Assembly (NCBI RefSeq): GCF_001307805.1
Contig: NZ_CP013862.1
Location: 496,001 to 560,000 of the forward strand
DNA: 64,000 nt
Reading direction: 5' to 3'
Source: Lentibacillus amyloliquefaciens
Lineage (GTDB): Bacteria > Bacillota > Bacilli > Bacillales > Amphibacillaceae
The position numbers and the translations under genes are program-made. The notes under the pieces are model-generated. The model saw only the letters and a list, made by a program, of their open reading frames with translations. It had not been told where the DNA came from and searched no databases. Of the stretch, positions 44,452 through 55,788 are shown piece by piece (within the stretch, counting starts at the first letter, position 1; every line of letters begins with the position of its first letter).

Positions 44452-45695
44452 TGAAAAATATGAGCGCTGAAATTGTTGCAGTTGGTACAGAGCTGTTATT
44501 GGGACAAATTGCGAATACAAATGCCCAATGGATTTCTGATGAATTGGCTTCAATTGGGGTGAATGTCCATCATCATTCCGTTGTCGGTGATAATCTTGAG
44601 CGTGTTGAAAATCAATTTCGTGTATCCGGCGAACGCTCTGATATCATTATCATCACGGGAGGGCTGGGTCCGACAGAAGATGATTTGACCCGTGAAGCCT
44701 TTCAGAAAATAACAAACATGGAAATCATTGAAGATGAACGATCCATGAACAAAATTGAATCATTCTTTGAAACGCGCGAAATGGAAATGACGCCAAATAA
44801 CAAAAAACAGGCCCGTGTGTTTGCCGGTTCCGATGTTATTAAAAATCAGACCGGAATGGCACCAGGAATGATTGTTTCAAATGAGGGGAAGACTTGGATA
44901 TTTTTACCCGGGGTGCCGCGGGAAATGAAACGAATGATGACTGACAGTGTGCTGCCCCGCTTAAAAAATCAGAGTGGAGGCGGCAGTGTCATAAAATCGG
45001 TTATGCTCCGTTTTATAGGGATTGGCGAATCCACTCTTGAACACGAGTTGAGTGATTTGATCAAGCGACAAACCAATCCGACGATAGCTCCATTGGCACA
45101 AAGTGAAGGTGTTGCAATCAGACTGACTGCCAAAGCTGATTCTGACAATGAAGCAGCTGCAGTCATTAACCGTACAAAACAAGAAATTCTTAAAAGAACA
45201 GGCACTTATTATTACGGTGATGATGACAGGTCATTGGCTGAAGAGGTTTCTGCCTTGCTGAAAAAAAACAATTTAACAATTGGAGCTGCTGAGAGCTTAA
45301 CGGGGGGCCAATTCACGGATAGGCTCATCTCAATTCCGGGCGCTTCAAATGTCTGCTGTGGCGGAATTATCTGCTATGATGCTCAAGTAAAAGAAAAGGT
45401 GCTGCATGTTTCATCAGACATCATTAATCAAGAAGGGACTGTCAGTAAAGCGTGTGCCGATGCAATGGCTGAAAATGTTCGATTATTGCTGGATGCAGAC
45501 ATCGGAATCAGTTTTACGGGAGTGGCAGGACCTGATACATCAGAAGGCCATTCACCAGGCACAGTCTTTATTGCTGTATATGATCAATCAGGAAAACAGC
45601 TGACAGAAAAATTTAATTTTCATGGTGATCGCCAGGCGATTCGAAAACGGACAGTTTTAAAGGGTTATGAACTTTTATTTAAATTGTTAAAATGA
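44451..45695 (+). CDS. cinA: competence/damage-inducible protein CinA
   Basis: A 414-residue two-domain protein. The N-terminal MoCF-like domain (GGLGPTEDDLTREA near 72-85) has ADP-ribose pyrophosphatase-type activity in characterised relatives, and the C-terminal CinA domain (about 255-414, AAESLTGG) is an NMN deamidase type. It usually precedes recA and in competent Gram-positives is co-induced with it. It starts at ATG 44451 overlapping the pgsA stop; an in-frame ATG at 44460 is an alternative. No terminator is obvious before recA, so some recA transcription may come from here. Confidence 0.95.
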   Translation: MKNMSAEIVAVGTELLLGQIANTNAQWISDELASIGVNVHHHSVVGDNLERVENQFRVSGERSDIIIITGGLGPTEDDLTREAFQKITNMEIIEDERSMNKIESFFETREMEMTPNNKKQARVFAGSDVIKNQTGMAPGMIVSNEGKTWIFLPGVPREMKRMMTDSVLPRLKNQSGGGSVIKSVMLRFIGIGESTLEHELSDLIKRQTNPTIAPLAQSEGVAIRLTAKADSDNEAAAVINRTKQEILKRTGTYYYGDDDRSLAEEVSALLKKNNLTIGAAESLTGGQFTDRLISIPGASNVCCGGIICYDAQVKEKVLHVSSDIINQEGTVSKACADAMAENVRLLLDADIGISFTGVAGPDTSEGHSPGTVFIAVYDQSGKQLTEKFNFHGDRQAIRKRTVLKGYELLFKLLK

Positions 45696-45790
45696 ATTTA
45701 TTGATGGATTAAAGCACGGAGAATTTAATATTCTTGTCTCGTTATGTGTTAAAACCCTTTTTTTGATTTAAAAGGTGCCTGAAAATACGG

Positions 45791-45841
45791 GAACATTTAT
45801 TCGTTTTTTTCCTTGGCAAATCTTTTAAAAAAGAGTATGAT
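45791..45841 (+). promoter_or_regulatory. recA promoter with a LexA-box-like site
   Basis: TTGGCA (45813-45818), 17 bases and TATGAT (45836-45841) form a good sigma-A promoter. Upstream, GAACATTTATTC (45791-45802) matches the Bacillus SOS box GAAC-N4-GTTC in seven of eight positions and may bind LexA. Confidence 0.6.
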
Positions 45842-45876
45842 GAAACTAGCTCATTTATTATAGGGAGGTAAACGCG

Positions 45877-46920
45877 TTGTCAGATAGAAAACAAGCTTTA
45901 GATATGGCGTTGAAACAAATTGAAAAACAGTTCGGTAAAGGTTCTATTATGAAACTGGGTGAACAGGAAGGTCAAAAGATTGCATCAATTCCAAGCGGCT
46001 CGCTCGCCTTAGATGTAGCTTTAGGAATTGGCGGTTATCCAAGAGGGCGCGTTGTGGAAATTTACGGTCCGGAATCCTCCGGTAAAACAACGGTTGCACT
46101 GCATGCTATTGCAGAAGCTCAGCAGCAGGGCGGACAAGCTGCTTTTATCGATGCTGAACATGCGCTTGATCCGACATATGCGAGAGCCTTGGGTGTTGAT
46201 ATTGAAGAATTACTTTTATCACAGCCTGATACCGGTGAACAGGCTCTGGAAATAGCTGAAGCACTGGTTCGAAGTGGTGCTGTTGATATTATTGTAGTGG
46301 ATTCAGTAGCAGCCCTGGTTCCTAAAGCAGAAATTGAAGGCGAAATGGGAGATGCGCATGTTGGGCTGCAGGCACGTTTGATGTCTCAGGCTCTCAGAAA
46401 ACTATCCGGCGCCATCAACAAGTCTAAAACGACTGCTATTTTCATTAACCAGATCAGAGAGAAAGTCGGCGTGATGTTCGGAAATCCGGAAACGACTCCG
46501 GGCGGTCGGGCTCTTAAATTCTATTCCTCTGTCAGGCTGGAAGTACGGCGTGCTGAAACGCTTAAACAAGGAAATGAAATGGTTGGTAATAAAACAAGAT
46601 TAAAAGTTGTTAAAAACAAAGTTGCACCGCCTTTCAGGCAAGCAGAGGTTGATATCATGTACGGTGAAGGGATTTCCAAAGTAGGTGAAATTCTCGATAT
46701 CGGATCAGATCTTGATATCGTCCAAAAAAGCGGTGCATGGTATTCGTATAACGGAGAGAGGCTTGGACAAGGGCGGGAAAACGCCAAACAGTTCCTCAAA
46801 GAAAATGAAACTATCAGGCTCGAAGTACAACAAGCTGTGCGCGGGCATTATAATCTGGATGAGACACCTGAAGAAGAAACAGAAGAAGAAGATGCCAATA
46901 AGGGCAGCCTTGATGCGTAA
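45877..46920 (+). CDS. recA: recombinase RecA
   Basis: A 347-residue homologous recombination ATPase and LexA co-protease. Walker A GPESSGKT is at 64-71, and the L1/L2 and C-terminal acidic tail ([11 protein letters not shown]) are present. It starts at TTG 45877 with AGGGAGGTAA at 45862-45871. The start [20 protein letters not shown] matches the B. subtilis protein, and no ATG is nearby, so a TTG start is certain enough to note. It ends with a strong terminator. Confidence 0.95.
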   Translation: MSDRKQALDMALKQIEKQFGKGSIMKLGEQEGQKIASIPSGSLALDVALGIGGYPRGRVVEIYGPESSGKTTVALHAIAEAQQQGGQAAFIDAEHALDPTYARALGVDIEELLLSQPDTGEQALEIAEALVRSGAVDIIVVDSVAALVPKAEIEGEMGDAHVGLQARLMSQALRKLSGAINKSKTTAIFINQIREKVGVMFGNPETTPGGRALKFYSSVRLEVRRAETLKQGNEMVGNKTRLKVVKNKVAPPFRQAEVDIMYGEGISKVGEILDIGSDLDIVQKSGAWYSYNGERLGQGRENAKQFLKENETIRLEVQQAVRGHYNLDETPEEETEEEDANKGSLDA

Positions 46921-46930
46921 TTGCTTCTAT

Positions 46931-46965
46931 AATCCTTTACCGGTCACCCGGTAAAGGATTTTTAG
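46931..46965 (+). terminator. recA terminator
   Basis: AATCCTTTACCGG (46931-46943) and CCGGTAAAGGATT (46948-46960) form a 13-bp stem followed by TTTAGTTT. The 385 bases from here to the rny start hold no recognised gene. Confidence 0.9.
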
Positions 46966-47350
46966 TTTAAGCCCTTTTCGCAATCTTTGTAGCAAGTGTA
47001 TTTACGCAGTTTAGCATCCTGTTCTGGCTTCGCGAAAGAAAATCGCTTGTATACTTAATGTTATTCAGAAAGGACTATTACGATTTCTTGACATTGGTTA
47101 GTGGTAACAGTAAAATTAAATTGTATAATTTTCTATTATATTATACGATAAGTTATTTATTAGTTGCATGTTCAAAAAGTCGGAGAGGGGCTGACCTGAC
47201 TGGTTCAAAGCCTATCGGCGGTTAGATGAAGATTTGCTGGCCGGTGTTTTATATTTGCCGGATTTTTTGAACAACCTCTATTATCGAACACTGTACATGC
47301 CGACAATAATGAATCACTTGTACAATTTTATAGCAATAGGAGGTGAAATC

Positions 47351-48916
47351 ATGGATAATCCCTTAATCATCTCCATTTTGCTTGCCGTAATCCTGATCGT
47401 CGGTATTGTTGTTGGTTATCTGATTCGTAAATCTATTGGAGAAGCTAAAATAACCAGTGCGGAAAATTTAGCTAAACAAATAGTGGATGAAGCACATCGG
47501 AATGCAGATGCTGCCAAAAAGGAAGCACTTCTTGAGGCGAAAGACGAAAACCATAATCTTCGCCAGCAGACTGAAGATGACTTACGCGAACGGCGATTGG
47601 AAGTTCAAAAACAGGAAAATCGCCTGATGCAAAAAGAAGAAAATCTGGACAGGGAAAGCGAAACACTTAATCAGCGGGAAACTACGCTGGAAGGAAGGGA
47701 AGAATCTCTTACAGAAAAACAACAACAAATTGAAGAAATGGAAAGCAAAGTGGAAGCGATGCTTAATGAGCAGCAAACAGAGCTTGAGCGGATTTCCGGA
47801 TATACGACCGAGCAGGCAAAACAGGTTATTTTAGAACGGGTCGAGCAAGAGGTCAATCACGAATCAGCATTAATGATTAAAGAAGCTGAAAATCGAGCTA
47901 AGGAAGAAGCTGATAAGAAGGCTAAAAGCATTCTTTCACTAGCCCTGCAGCGTTGTGCTGCAGACCACGTTGCGGAAACAACCGTGTCCGTTGTCAATCT
48001 GCCAAATGATGAAATGAAGGGACGCATCATTGGTCGTGAAGGACGTAACATACGGACATTGGAAACATTGACTGGTATTGACTTAATTATTGATGATACA
48101 CCAGAGGCAGTCGTGTTGTCAGGGTTTGATCCCATCCGCCGTGAAATTGCTCGTATAGCTCTTGAAAAACTGGTGCAAGACGGAAGAATCCATCCCGCAC
48201 GGATTGAAGAAATGGTTGATAAATCCAGACGCGATGTTGACGAATATATTCGTGAAGTGGGAGAGGAAACGACGTTCGATGTTGGAATACACGGACTCCA
48301 TCCGGACCTGGTTAAAATTCTCGGCCGCTTAAAATACCGGACAAGCTATGGTCAGAATGTGCTGAACCATTCAACTGAGGTGGCGTATCTTTCAGGACTG
48401 CTTGCTGCAGAATTAGGCGAAGATGAAACACTGGCGAAAAGAGCCGGCTTGCTTCATGATATTGGAAAAGCAGTAGATCATGAGGTAGAGGGAAGCCATG
48501 TTGAAATTGGCAAAGAACTTGGAGTCAAGTACAAAGAACATGAGGTTGTCATCAATTCGATTGCATCTCACCACGGTGATGAAGAAGCAACTTCTATCAT
48601 ATCAGTACTGGTTGCAGCAGCCGATGCACTGTCAGCTGCCAGACCTGGTGCAAGAAGCGAAACATTGGAAAACTATATTAAACGTCTCGAGCGACTGGAA
48701 GAGATTTCAGAGTCGTATTCCGGTGTAGAGAAGTCATTTGCTATTCAGGCCGGACGGGAAATAAGAATTATGGTTAAACCTGATGAGATTAATGATATTG
48801 ACTCTGTTCGAATTGCGCGTGATATTCGCAAACAAATCGAAGGTGAACTACAATATCCGGGACATATAAAAGTTACTGTTATTCGCGAAACACGGGCAGT
48901 AGAATATGCAAAATAA
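47351..48916 (+). CDS. rny: ribonuclease Y
   Basis: A 521-residue membrane-anchored endoribonuclease that starts bulk mRNA decay. One membrane helix (about 5-25), a long coiled coil (30-185), a KH domain (about 210-270, [15 protein letters not shown]) and an HD domain with [12 protein letters not shown] near 366-377 are all visible. ATG 47351 with GGAGGTGA gives the B. subtilis length; the frame open to 47234 has no site there. It is expected to work with RicA (YmcA, at 51940), YlbF and YaaT. A terminator follows. Confidence 0.95.
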   Translation: MDNPLIISILLAVILIVGIVVGYLIRKSIGEAKITSAENLAKQIVDEAHRNADAAKKEALLEAKDENHNLRQQTEDDLRERRLEVQKQENRLMQKEENLDRESETLNQRETTLEGREESLTEKQQQIEEMESKVEAMLNEQQTELERISGYTTEQAKQVILERVEQEVNHESALMIKEAENRAKEEADKKAKSILSLALQRCAADHVAETTVSVVNLPNDEMKGRIIGREGRNIRTLETLTGIDLIIDDTPEAVVLSGFDPIRREIARIALEKLVQDGRIHPARIEEMVDKSRRDVDEYIREVGEETTFDVGIHGLHPDLVKILGRLKYRTSYGQNVLNHSTEVAYLSGLLAAELGEDETLAKRAGLLHDIGKAVDHEVEGSHVEIGKELGVKYKEHEVVINSIASHHGDEEATSIISVLVAAADALSAARPGARSETLENYIKRLERLEEISESYSGVEKSFAIQAGREIRIMVKPDEINDIDSVRIARDIRKQIEGELQYPGHIKVTVIRETRAVEYAK

Positions 48917-48918
48917 GC

Positions 48919-48951
48919 AAAAAAGCGGCTGTGAAGCCGCTTTTTCGCTTT
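48919..48951 (+). terminator. rny terminator
   Basis: AAAAAAGCGGCT (48919-48930) and AGCCGCTTTTT (48935-48945) with loop GTGA, a stable GNRA-type tetraloop. Confidence 0.9.
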
Positions 48952-49010
48952 ACAGAGGCATGTGATTATGTAACACTATCAATACTTCAATAGATACGAG
49001 GGTGAAAAGA

Positions 49011-49808
49011 ATGAAAATTTTATTTATTGGTGATGTAACAGGCTCTCCGGGCCGAGATATGGTTCGGACGTATTTGCCAAAGCTGAAAGAAAAATATCAT
49101 CCCAACATGACCATCATTAACGGTGAAAATGCAGCCGCCGGCAAAGGCATTAATAAAAAGATATATAAACAATTTCTTGAGTGGGGCGCCAATGTGATCA
49201 CGATGGGGAACCATACATGGGACAAAAAAGAAATATTTGAGTTTATTGATGAGGCGAATAATTTGGTGCGTCCTGCAAATTTTCCGGAAGGGACACCGGG
49301 AAAAGGTATTGTATTTATTAATCTAAACGGAACGGAAGTAGCAGTGATAAATGTACAAGGGCGTACGTTTCTTCCTGCTATTGATGATCCTTTCCGCAAA
49401 ATGGATGAATTGGTTGAAACAGCCAGAAAGCGTACAAATATCATTTTTGTTGATGTTCACGCTGAAACGACCAGTGAAAAGCAGGCAATGGGCTGGTATT
49501 TGGATGGAAAAGTAAGTGCGGTAGCGGGGACACATACACATACGCAAACGGCTGATGAGCGAATTTTGCCTAAAGGAACAGCTTATATAACTGATGCCGG
49601 TATGACGGGCCCATATGATGCGATATTAGGTGTGGAAAAAGAAGCTGTTATGAAAAAATTTCTGACAAGCCTGCCTGTACGTTTTGAAATAGATGAAACG
49701 GGTAGAACACAAATGAATGGGGTATTAGTAACAGTTGATGACCATACAGGAAGCGCTCGCAAAATTGAGCGTATATTAATTAATGATGATCATCCCTTTA
49801 TGGACTGA
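49011..49808 (+). CDS. ymdB: metallophosphodiesterase YmdB
   Basis: A 265-residue phosphoesterase of the YmdB family with two-metal binding. Asp8 (GDVTG), Glu39 and Asn40 (NGENAA), Asn67-His68 (GNHTWD) and histidines in VDVHAE and GTHTHTQ are visible. In B. subtilis it hydrolyses cyclic nucleotides and shifts cells between motility and biofilm. The start is ATG 49011 after GAGGGTGA. It lies between rny and spoVS, as in B. subtilis. Confidence 0.92.
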   Translation: MKILFIGDVTGSPGRDMVRTYLPKLKEKYHPNMTIINGENAAAGKGINKKIYKQFLEWGANVITMGNHTWDKKEIFEFIDEANNLVRPANFPEGTPGKGIVFINLNGTEVAVINVQGRTFLPAIDDPFRKMDELVETARKRTNIIFVDVHAETTSEKQAMGWYLDGKVSAVAGTHTHTQTADERILPKGTAYITDAGMTGPYDAILGVEKEAVMKKFLTSLPVRFEIDETGRTQMNGVLVTVDDHTGSARKIERILINDDHPFMD

Positions 49809-49954
49809 GTCGTCTTTTAAGTAAACATTTCAGCCGTTATTTTGTTGATTATTTGAATGTTTAGAATTATTAGTGCATAATAAGGTAATAAGCTGACATC
49901 TCCAAGAATATAGTAGCATTAGAACTACAATAGTAATTTAAGGAGGTACTAGTA

Positions 49955-50215
49955 GTGGAAGTATTAAAAGTCTCAGCAAAATCAAACCCAAATTCAGTAG
50001 CAGGTGCACTTGCAAACGTTTTACGGGAAAGAGGCTCAGCGGAAATACAGGCTATCGGTGCCGGTGCTTTGAATCAGTCCGTTAAGGCAGTCGCAATTGC
50101 CAGGGGGTTTGTCGCACCAAGCGGAGTGGATTTAATTTGTATACCGGCTTTCACCGATATTATGATTGAAGAAGAAGAACGGACAGCTATTAAATTGATT
50201 ATTGAACCGAGATAA
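49955..50215 (+). CDS. spoVS: stage V sporulation protein S
   Basis: An 86-residue Alba-like nucleic-acid-binding protein, the same length as B. subtilis SpoVS and nearly identical (KVSAKSNPNSVAGALANVL, GFVAPSGVDLICIPAF). It is needed for efficient sporulation beyond stage V and affects septation. It starts at GTG 49955 after AAGGAGGT. Upstream, AAGGTAAT (49882-49889) and GAAT (49906-49909) resemble a sigma-H promoter, with spacing one or two bases off, which would fit its known early-sporulation control. Confidence 0.95.
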   Translation: MEVLKVSAKSNPNSVAGALANVLRERGSAEIQAIGAGALNQSVKAVAIARGFVAPSGVDLICIPAFTDIMIEEEERTAIKLIIEPR

Positions 50216-50357
50216 TTATGTCATTTTCAGTGTTGTGCATTCGCGCAGCACTTTTTTTGTGTTGTTTAATTCGCTTCCAGCATTTATAATGTAATAATGT
50301 ATGGGTATATCAATTACTAATTTTTCATTTTACAATAGATAAGAAAGGAGTCCGGCT

Positions 50358-51938
50358 ATGAACGAACAACAACGAAAACAGCAATCACAAATAAGACAGA
50401 CCGATAATCCCACGGACATAAAATCCGATGCGGCTAATATTGAACGGTTGAAAAATACATCCAGTGACGATTTGATCACTAAATATTTTGAAACGACATA
50501 TGAACCGCCAAATCTGAGTAAAGCCAGAAAACGCGGTCGTGACGATGTGGAAGTTCATTATGATTTTGGCATCCCGGAAGATATGGAGAATATCGGTGAA
50601 GGCAAAAAATTCATGATACGTACATATGGTTGCCAGATGAACGAACATGATACAGAAGTAATGGCAGGAATCCTGTCCGAGATGGGATATGAATCAACAG
50701 ATGATAAAGAAGAAGCGGACATTATTTTATTGAACACATGTGCAATCCGGGAAAACGCCGAAAACAAAGTGTTTGGTGAAATTGGCCATTTGAAAGCGTT
50801 GAAAAGGGAAAATCCGGATTTGATTCTTGGTGTATGCGGCTGTATGTCACAGGAAGAAAAAGTCGTCAACCGAATTATGAAAAAACACCCGCAAGTTGAT
50901 TTGATTTTCGGGACGCATAACATTCACCGTCTGCCGCACCTTGTGAAAGAAGCTATGTTCGGTAAAGAAAAAGTTGTTGAAGTATGGTCCAAGGAAGGCG
51001 ATATTATTGAGAACCTTCCAAAGGCACGAAAAGGCAAAATCAAAGCATGGGTCAATATTATGTATGGCTGCGATAAATTCTGTACGTACTGTATTGTACC
51101 AATGACCCGCGGGAAAGAACGAAGCCGCCTTCCGGAAGACATTATCCAGGAAGTGCGTCACTTGACAGCACAGGGGTACAAAGAGATTACACTGCTTGGC
51201 CAGAATGTCAATGCTTATGGCAAAGACTTTGAAGACTCCGATTATAGCCTCGGTGACTTAATGGATGATTTGCATATGATTGATATTCCGAGAATCCGCT
51301 TTACAACATCGCACCCGCGGGATTTTGATGACCGCCTGATTGAAGTGCTTGCCCAGGGAGGCAACTTGCTTGATCATATCCATCTGCCCGTCCAGTCAGG
51401 CAGCAGTGAGGTTCTTAAGAAAATGAACCGCAGATATACGCGGGAAGAGTATTTGGAACTCGTTAGAAAAATCCGGGAAGCTATGCCTAACGCTACACTG
51501 ACAACTGATATTATTGTCGGCTTCCCAAATGAAACTGAAGAACAGTTTGAAGAAACGATGTCACTGGTGGAAGAAGTTGGTTTTGAAGCGGCATTTACCT
51601 TTATCTATTCACCACGTGAAGGAACACCTGCAGCACGAAAACAGGATGATGTACCTGAAGAAGTGAAAAAACAGCGTCTCTATCGCTTGAATGAGCTTGT
51701 CAACAAACAGTCCGCCGAATCAATGAAACAATATAAGGATAAAGTTGTGCAAGTTCTTGTTGAAGGTGAAAGCAAAAAAGATCCGGATGTGCTGGCTGGC
51801 TATACAGAACGCAATAAATTGGTTAACTTTAAAGGACCACAATCGTCCGTTGGTAAAATTGTCGATGTTCACATAACGGAAACCAGAACATGGTCATTAA
51901 ACGGTGTTATGGCAGAAACTGCAGCTGAGGTGAAATAA
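50358..51938 (+). CDS. miaB: tRNA-2-methylthio-N6-dimethylallyladenosine synthase
   Basis: A 526-residue radical-SAM methylthiotransferase that adds the 2-methylthio group to A37 of tRNAs. The first iron-sulfur cluster uses Cys92 ([10 protein letters not shown]), Cys128 (LNTCAIREN) and the cysteine of GVCGCMSQ. The radical-SAM cluster is Cys238, Cys242 and Cys245 (GCDKFCTYC). A TRAM domain ends the protein. The 80-residue N-terminal extension is usual in Bacillaceae. The spoVS-miaB gap lacks the tdh-kbl pair found in B. subtilis. Confidence 0.95.
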   Translation: MNEQQRKQQSQIRQTDNPTDIKSDAANIERLKNTSSDDLITKYFETTYEPPNLSKARKRGRDDVEVHYDFGIPEDMENIGEGKKFMIRTYGCQMNEHDTEVMAGILSEMGYESTDDKEEADIILLNTCAIRENAENKVFGEIGHLKALKRENPDLILGVCGCMSQEEKVVNRIMKKHPQVDLIFGTHNIHRLPHLVKEAMFGKEKVVEVWSKEGDIIENLPKARKGKIKAWVNIMYGCDKFCTYCIVPMTRGKERSRLPEDIIQEVRHLTAQGYKEITLLGQNVNAYGKDFEDSDYSLGDLMDDLHMIDIPRIRFTTSHPRDFDDRLIEVLAQGGNLLDHIHLPVQSGSSEVLKKMNRRYTREEYLELVRKIREAMPNATLTTDIIVGFPNETEEQFEETMSLVEEVGFEAAFTFIYSPREGTPAARKQDDVPEEVKKQRLYRLNELVNKQSAESMKQYKDKVVQVLVEGESKKDPDVLAGYTERNKLVNFKGPQSSVGKIVDVHITETRTWSLNGVMAETAAEVK

Positions 51939-51939
51939 T

Positions 51940-52368
51940 ATGGCAGACTACACACGTCAAGAAATACTTGATGAAGCCAAAAAATTGGCTAACATGCTTG
52001 CAAATACAGAAGAAATTGATCGTTTCAAACAAGTTGAAGCCAAAATTAATGATAATAAAAAAGTACAGCAATTAATCCGGAAAATAAAAACATTGCAGAA
52101 ACAGGCTGTTAACTTTCAGGCGTATGGAAAAACAGAGGCTCTTAAAAATGTAGAAGAAGAAATTGACCGTTTGCACGCCGAAGTTGATGCAATTCCAATT
52201 GTACAGGAATTTAAGGAAACACAGGGAGTCGTAAACGACGTGCTTCAGCTAGTATCCGGAACGATATCCCGGGAAGTAACAAACGACGTGATTACTTCAA
52301 CCGGCGGTGATCTCCTCTCAGGGGAAACCGGAACGAAGCATGAAAACAATTCATCGAATCAACAATAA
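51940..52368 (+). CDS. ricA: RicA (YmcA), RNase Y specificity factor
   Basis: A 142-residue helical protein of the YlbF/YmcA family. In B. subtilis RicA acts in a complex with RicF (YlbF) and RicT (YaaT), which helps RNase Y mature operon mRNAs and supports biofilm, competence and sporulation. It opens MADYTRQEILDEAKKLA, with a central coiled-coil region. GAGGTGA precedes ATG 51940, one base after the miaB stop, so they are cotranscribed. Confidence 0.92.
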   Translation: MADYTRQEILDEAKKLANMLANTEEIDRFKQVEAKINDNKKVQQLIRKIKTLQKQAVNFQAYGKTEALKNVEEEIDRLHAEVDAIPIVQEFKETQGVVNDVLQLVSGTISREVTNDVITSTGGDLLSGETGTKHENNSSNQQ

Positions 52369-52376
52369 TGATTAAT

Positions 52377-52407
52377 GCCGGATGGGATTGTTCCTGTCCG
52401 GCTTTTT
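52377..52407 (+). terminator. miaB-ricA terminator
   Basis: GCCGGA (52377-52382) pairs with TCCGGC (52397-52402), followed by five T's. Confidence 0.8.
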
Positions 52408-52506
52408 CATGCCTGATTATCTTCGCCCCCTCATATTAAATTCATTATGCACCTTAGGTATTTGTCTTGCATAAACTGACTATGAGAAAAAGGAGGTAGC
52501 GAAGAT

Positions 52507-53073
52507 ATGTCATTTCTAGATCACGAATATAGAGAAATTATTACGAAAGCAGTATGCGGAAAAGGCAAGAAATTTACGCAGGCAACGCACCATGTCGCAG
52601 CATCACATAGACCTTCCAGTATACTCGGCTGCTGGGTGATTAATCATTTATATAATGCTAAGAAAAAATCAGAGGACACTGTTGAAATCCATGGCAGCTA
52701 CGACATTAATATCTGGTATTCTTATAACGATAATACCAAAACAGATGTTGTTACTGAGCGTGTGACCTATACCGATTATGTCCCGCTGTCTGTTAAAGAC
52801 GATAAAAGCATCAATGATGATTACGATGTTATAGCTAAGGTCGTTCAGCAGCCAAATTGTCTGGAATGTGAAATCTCCGGCCATGGAAATAAAATTGCCG
52901 TCGATGTTGAACGTGAATTTGTTGTGCAAATTATCGGTGAAACAAAAGTAGCGGTAAGAGTAGATCCAAAAGGCTATATGTCAGATGACGATGATGACTG
53001 GGGCTTTGATATTACCGATGATGAGCTGAACGATGTGAAACCGGACTTTGTTAACAGCAAGGATAAGGATTAA
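52507..53073 (+). CDS. cotE: outer spore coat morphogenetic protein CotE
   Basis: A 188-residue protein that assembles in a ring around the forespore and recruits the outer coat. The opening FLDHEYREIITKAVCGKGKK and RPSSILGCWVINHLYNA are characteristic. The C-terminal part (about 155-188) is very acidic (SDDDDDWGFD), as in the family. AAGGAGGT precedes ATG 52507. It lies directly before mutS, as in B. subtilis, and confirms a spore former. Confidence 0.95.
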   Translation: MSFLDHEYREIITKAVCGKGKKFTQATHHVAASHRPSSILGCWVINHLYNAKKKSEDTVEIHGSYDINIWYSYNDNTKTDVVTERVTYTDYVPLSVKDDKSINDDYDVIAKVVQQPNCLECEISGHGNKIAVDVEREFVVQIIGETKVAVRVDPKGYMSDDDDDWGFDITDDELNDVKPDFVNSKDKD

Positions 53074-53109
53074 AAACTTACGAGAGGTTACTCTCTCGTA
53101 AGTTTTTTT
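53073..53109 (+). terminator. cotE terminator
   Basis: AAAACTTACGAGAG and CTCTCGTAAGTTTT form a long stem overlapping the cotE stop codon, followed by T's. Confidence 0.88.
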
Positions 53110-53198
53110 GATAATTGATTTAATCTGTCTATTCGTTGATATTCGTTTAAATATGCTATAATGAAACAACATATCGTATGTTTTTTGGAGGATTAATA

Positions 53199-55769
53199 AT
53201 GGTTAAATACACACCGATGATGGAGCAATATTTGAAAATTAAAGCCGACCAGAAAGATGCTTTTTTATTTTTCCGGCTTGGTGATTTTTATGAAATGTTT
53301 TATGATGATGCCATCCAGGCAGCTCGTGAATTGGAAATTACCCTGACGAAACGTGATGGCGGCCAAGAAGATTCGGTACCTATGTGTGGTGTGCCATACC
53401 ATTCCGCAAACAATTATATAAAAAAACTGGTCGAAAAAGGTTATAAAATTGCTATCTGTGAGCAGATGGAAGATCCAAAAGATGCTAAAGGTGTTGTGAA
53501 ACGGGAAGTTGTACAATTAATAACGCCTGGAACTGTCATGGAAACAAACATGCTCAACGAACGTGATCATAACTATATTGCAAGTCTTTCTCATTTCGAT
53601 GATGGCTCTTATGTGATTGTTTATAATGATCTTTCAATTGGGGAAAGCAATGTTGCGCTCATTTCTGATGGATGGGATGCGGTGCTTCATGAATTGTATA
53701 ACCAGCCCATTAAAGAGATGGTTGTGTCACCTGATCTGCCTGAAACATTGCAAAACACCTTACGTGATAAACTGAATATAACATTGTCATTCCACGATGA
53801 CGAAACTTTTCAAGCAAAATACCGGGATCTGTGTGAAAACTTAAATGATAAGCGGTTTGTTCAAGCTTTCAGCAGATTACTTAATTACTTGCAAAACACC
53901 CAGAAACGCTCGCTTGATCATTTGCAGCCGGCAAACGTGATTGACTTGGATTATTTTCTATCATTGGATATGTACTCTAAACGAAATCTGGAACTCACAG
54001 AAACCATTATGAAAAAAGGCAAGCACGGCAGTTTGTTATGGGTGCTTGATCAGACTGTAACGGCAATGGGTACGCGGATGTTGAAAAAATGGATTGACCG
54101 CCCTCTGCTAAAGAAAGAAGAAATTGAAGAACGGTTTGATATTGTCGAAGGTTTCTTGCACGGTTTTATGGAACGTGAAGAGCTGTGGGAGGCTTTGAAA
54201 TCAGTCTATGACCTGGAAAGGCTTGCCGGCCGGGTCGCTTTTGGCAATGTCAATGCACGCGATCTGATACAGCTGAAACAATCGCTGGAACAGATTCCTG
54301 AGCTTAAGCGAATTTTAAAGCAATTTGACCAGCCAAGAATTCAGGAATTAAGTCGCAATCTGACGTTTCCGGAAGAACTTGTCAATTTGCTTGATTCCAG
54401 TCTCCGGAATGATCCGCCTGTATCAATCAGAGAAGGTGCGCTTATCAAGGATGGCTATCATGAAAAGCTTGATACATACCGTGAGGCTTCCAGAAATGGT
54501 AAACAGTGGATTGCCGAATTGGAACAGAAAGAGAAGCAAGCGACAAATATCAAATCGCTAAAAATAGGTTTCAATCGGGTTTTTGGCTATTATATTGAAG
54601 TGACGAAAGCTAACTTGCATTTGCTTCCGGAAGACAGGTATCAACGCAAACAGACACTCACAAATGCTGAGCGGTTTATAACCCCTGAACTAAAAGAAAA
54701 AGAACAGCTGATTCTGGAAGCGGAAGAACAGAGTATTGATTTGGAATATCATCTGTTCCTGGAGATCCGTGAACAGGTAAAAAAATGCATTCCGCAGATA
54801 CAATACTTGGCAGAATTAGTAAGTCAAATAGATGTGCTGCAAAGTTTTGCATCAGTAAGTGAGGCCAACCAGTATATACGCCCGCGTTTTTCAAATGAAA
54901 GGTTAGAAATTAAAAATGGCCGTCATCCGGTGATTGAGAAAGTTATGAAAAATGATGCTTTTGTTCCGAATGATATTTCTCTGGACCAGGAGACGAATAT
55001 TTTGCTGATTACCGGACCGAACATGTCCGGAAAAAGCACTTATATGCGCCAGCTTGCTTTGACAGCTATCATGGCACAAATTGGCTGCTTCGTTCCTAGT
55101 GAAAAAGCGGAGATGCTTTTGTTCGATCAAATATTCACACGCATTGGTGCTGCTGATGATCTTGTATCAGGCCAGAGTACGTTTATGGTTGAGATGCTTG
55201 AGGCGAATCATGCCCTCGCCAATGCCACTGAAAACAGCTTAATTCTGCTTGATGAAATTGGACGTGGAACAAGTACGTATGATGGGATGGCACTCGCCCA
55301 GGCGATTGTGGAACAGATTCATGATCACATTCATGCTAAAACGATATTTTCGACCCATTATCATGAATTGACAGCTTTGGAGGATTCTTTGGACCGGTTG
55401 AAAAATATTCATGTCAGGGCTGAGGAATATGACGGGAAAGTTGTTTTCCTTCATCAGGTAAAAGAAGGGGCAGCTGATCAAAGTTATGGCATTCATGTTG
55501 CCAAATTAGCCGACCTCCCCATATCACTGATTGACCGTGCCAGTTCAATTTTGGAACATTTGGAAAAGAAAGACCGGTCGACCATTGAAGATGCCGGTCA
55601 ACTATCGTTTTTTGCAGAGGGTCGGCCGCAGATAAAAGAGAAGAAAGCACCGGCTGCACAATCTGAACATAAGCTGATCAAGGATTTGAAAACTATTAAT
55701 CTGTTTGAGATGACACCGATGGATGCCATGAATGAATTATACCGGCTGCAAAAGCAGGCTAAAGAGTAA
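53199..55769 (+). CDS. mutS: DNA mismatch repair protein MutS
   Basis: An 856-residue mismatch-recognition ATPase. The mismatch-binding Phe-x-Glu motif is in the N-terminal [15 protein letters not shown] segment (the GDFYEMF phrase), and the ATPase Walker A is GPNMSGKST with the [12 protein letters not shown]alker B region near residue 690. A short C-terminal beta-clamp-type tail follows. The start is ATG 53199 with TTGGAGG upstream; the in-frame ATG 53178 precedes the ribosome site. It works with MutL, 19 bases downstream. Confidence 0.95.
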   Translation: MVKYTPMMEQYLKIKADQKDAFLFFRLGDFYEMFYDDAIQAARELEITLTKRDGGQEDSVPMCGVPYHSANNYIKKLVEKGYKIAICEQMEDPKDAKGVVKREVVQLITPGTVMETNMLNERDHNYIASLSHFDDGSYVIVYNDLSIGESNVALISDGWDAVLHELYNQPIKEMVVSPDLPETLQNTLRDKLNITLSFHDDETFQAKYRDLCENLNDKRFVQAFSRLLNYLQNTQKRSLDHLQPANVIDLDYFLSLDMYSKRNLELTETIMKKGKHGSLLWVLDQTVTAMGTRMLKKWIDRPLLKKEEIEERFDIVEGFLHGFMEREELWEALKSVYDLERLAGRVAFGNVNARDLIQLKQSLEQIPELKRILKQFDQPRIQELSRNLTFPEELVNLLDSSLRNDPPVSIREGALIKDGYHEKLDTYREASRNGKQWIAELEQKEKQATNIKSLKIGFNRVFGYYIEVTKANLHLLPEDRYQRKQTLTNAERFITPELKEKEQLILEAEEQSIDLEYHLFLEIREQVKKCIPQIQYLAELVSQIDVLQSFASVSEANQYIRPRFSNERLEIKNGRHPVIEKVMKNDAFVPNDISLDQETNILLITGPNMSGKSTYMRQLALTAIMAQIGCFVPSEKAEMLLFDQIFTRIGAADDLVSGQSTFMVEMLEANHALANATENSLILLDEIGRGTSTYDGMALAQAIVEQIHDHIHAKTIFSTHYHELTALEDSLDRLKNIHVRAEEYDGKVVFLHQVKEGAADQSYGIHVAKLADLPISLIDRASSILEHLEKKDRSTIEDAGQLSFFAEGRPQIKEKKAPAAQSEHKLIKDLKTINLFEMTPMDAMNELYRLQKQAKE

Positions 55770-55788
55770 TTGGGAAAGGACTGTTTTC

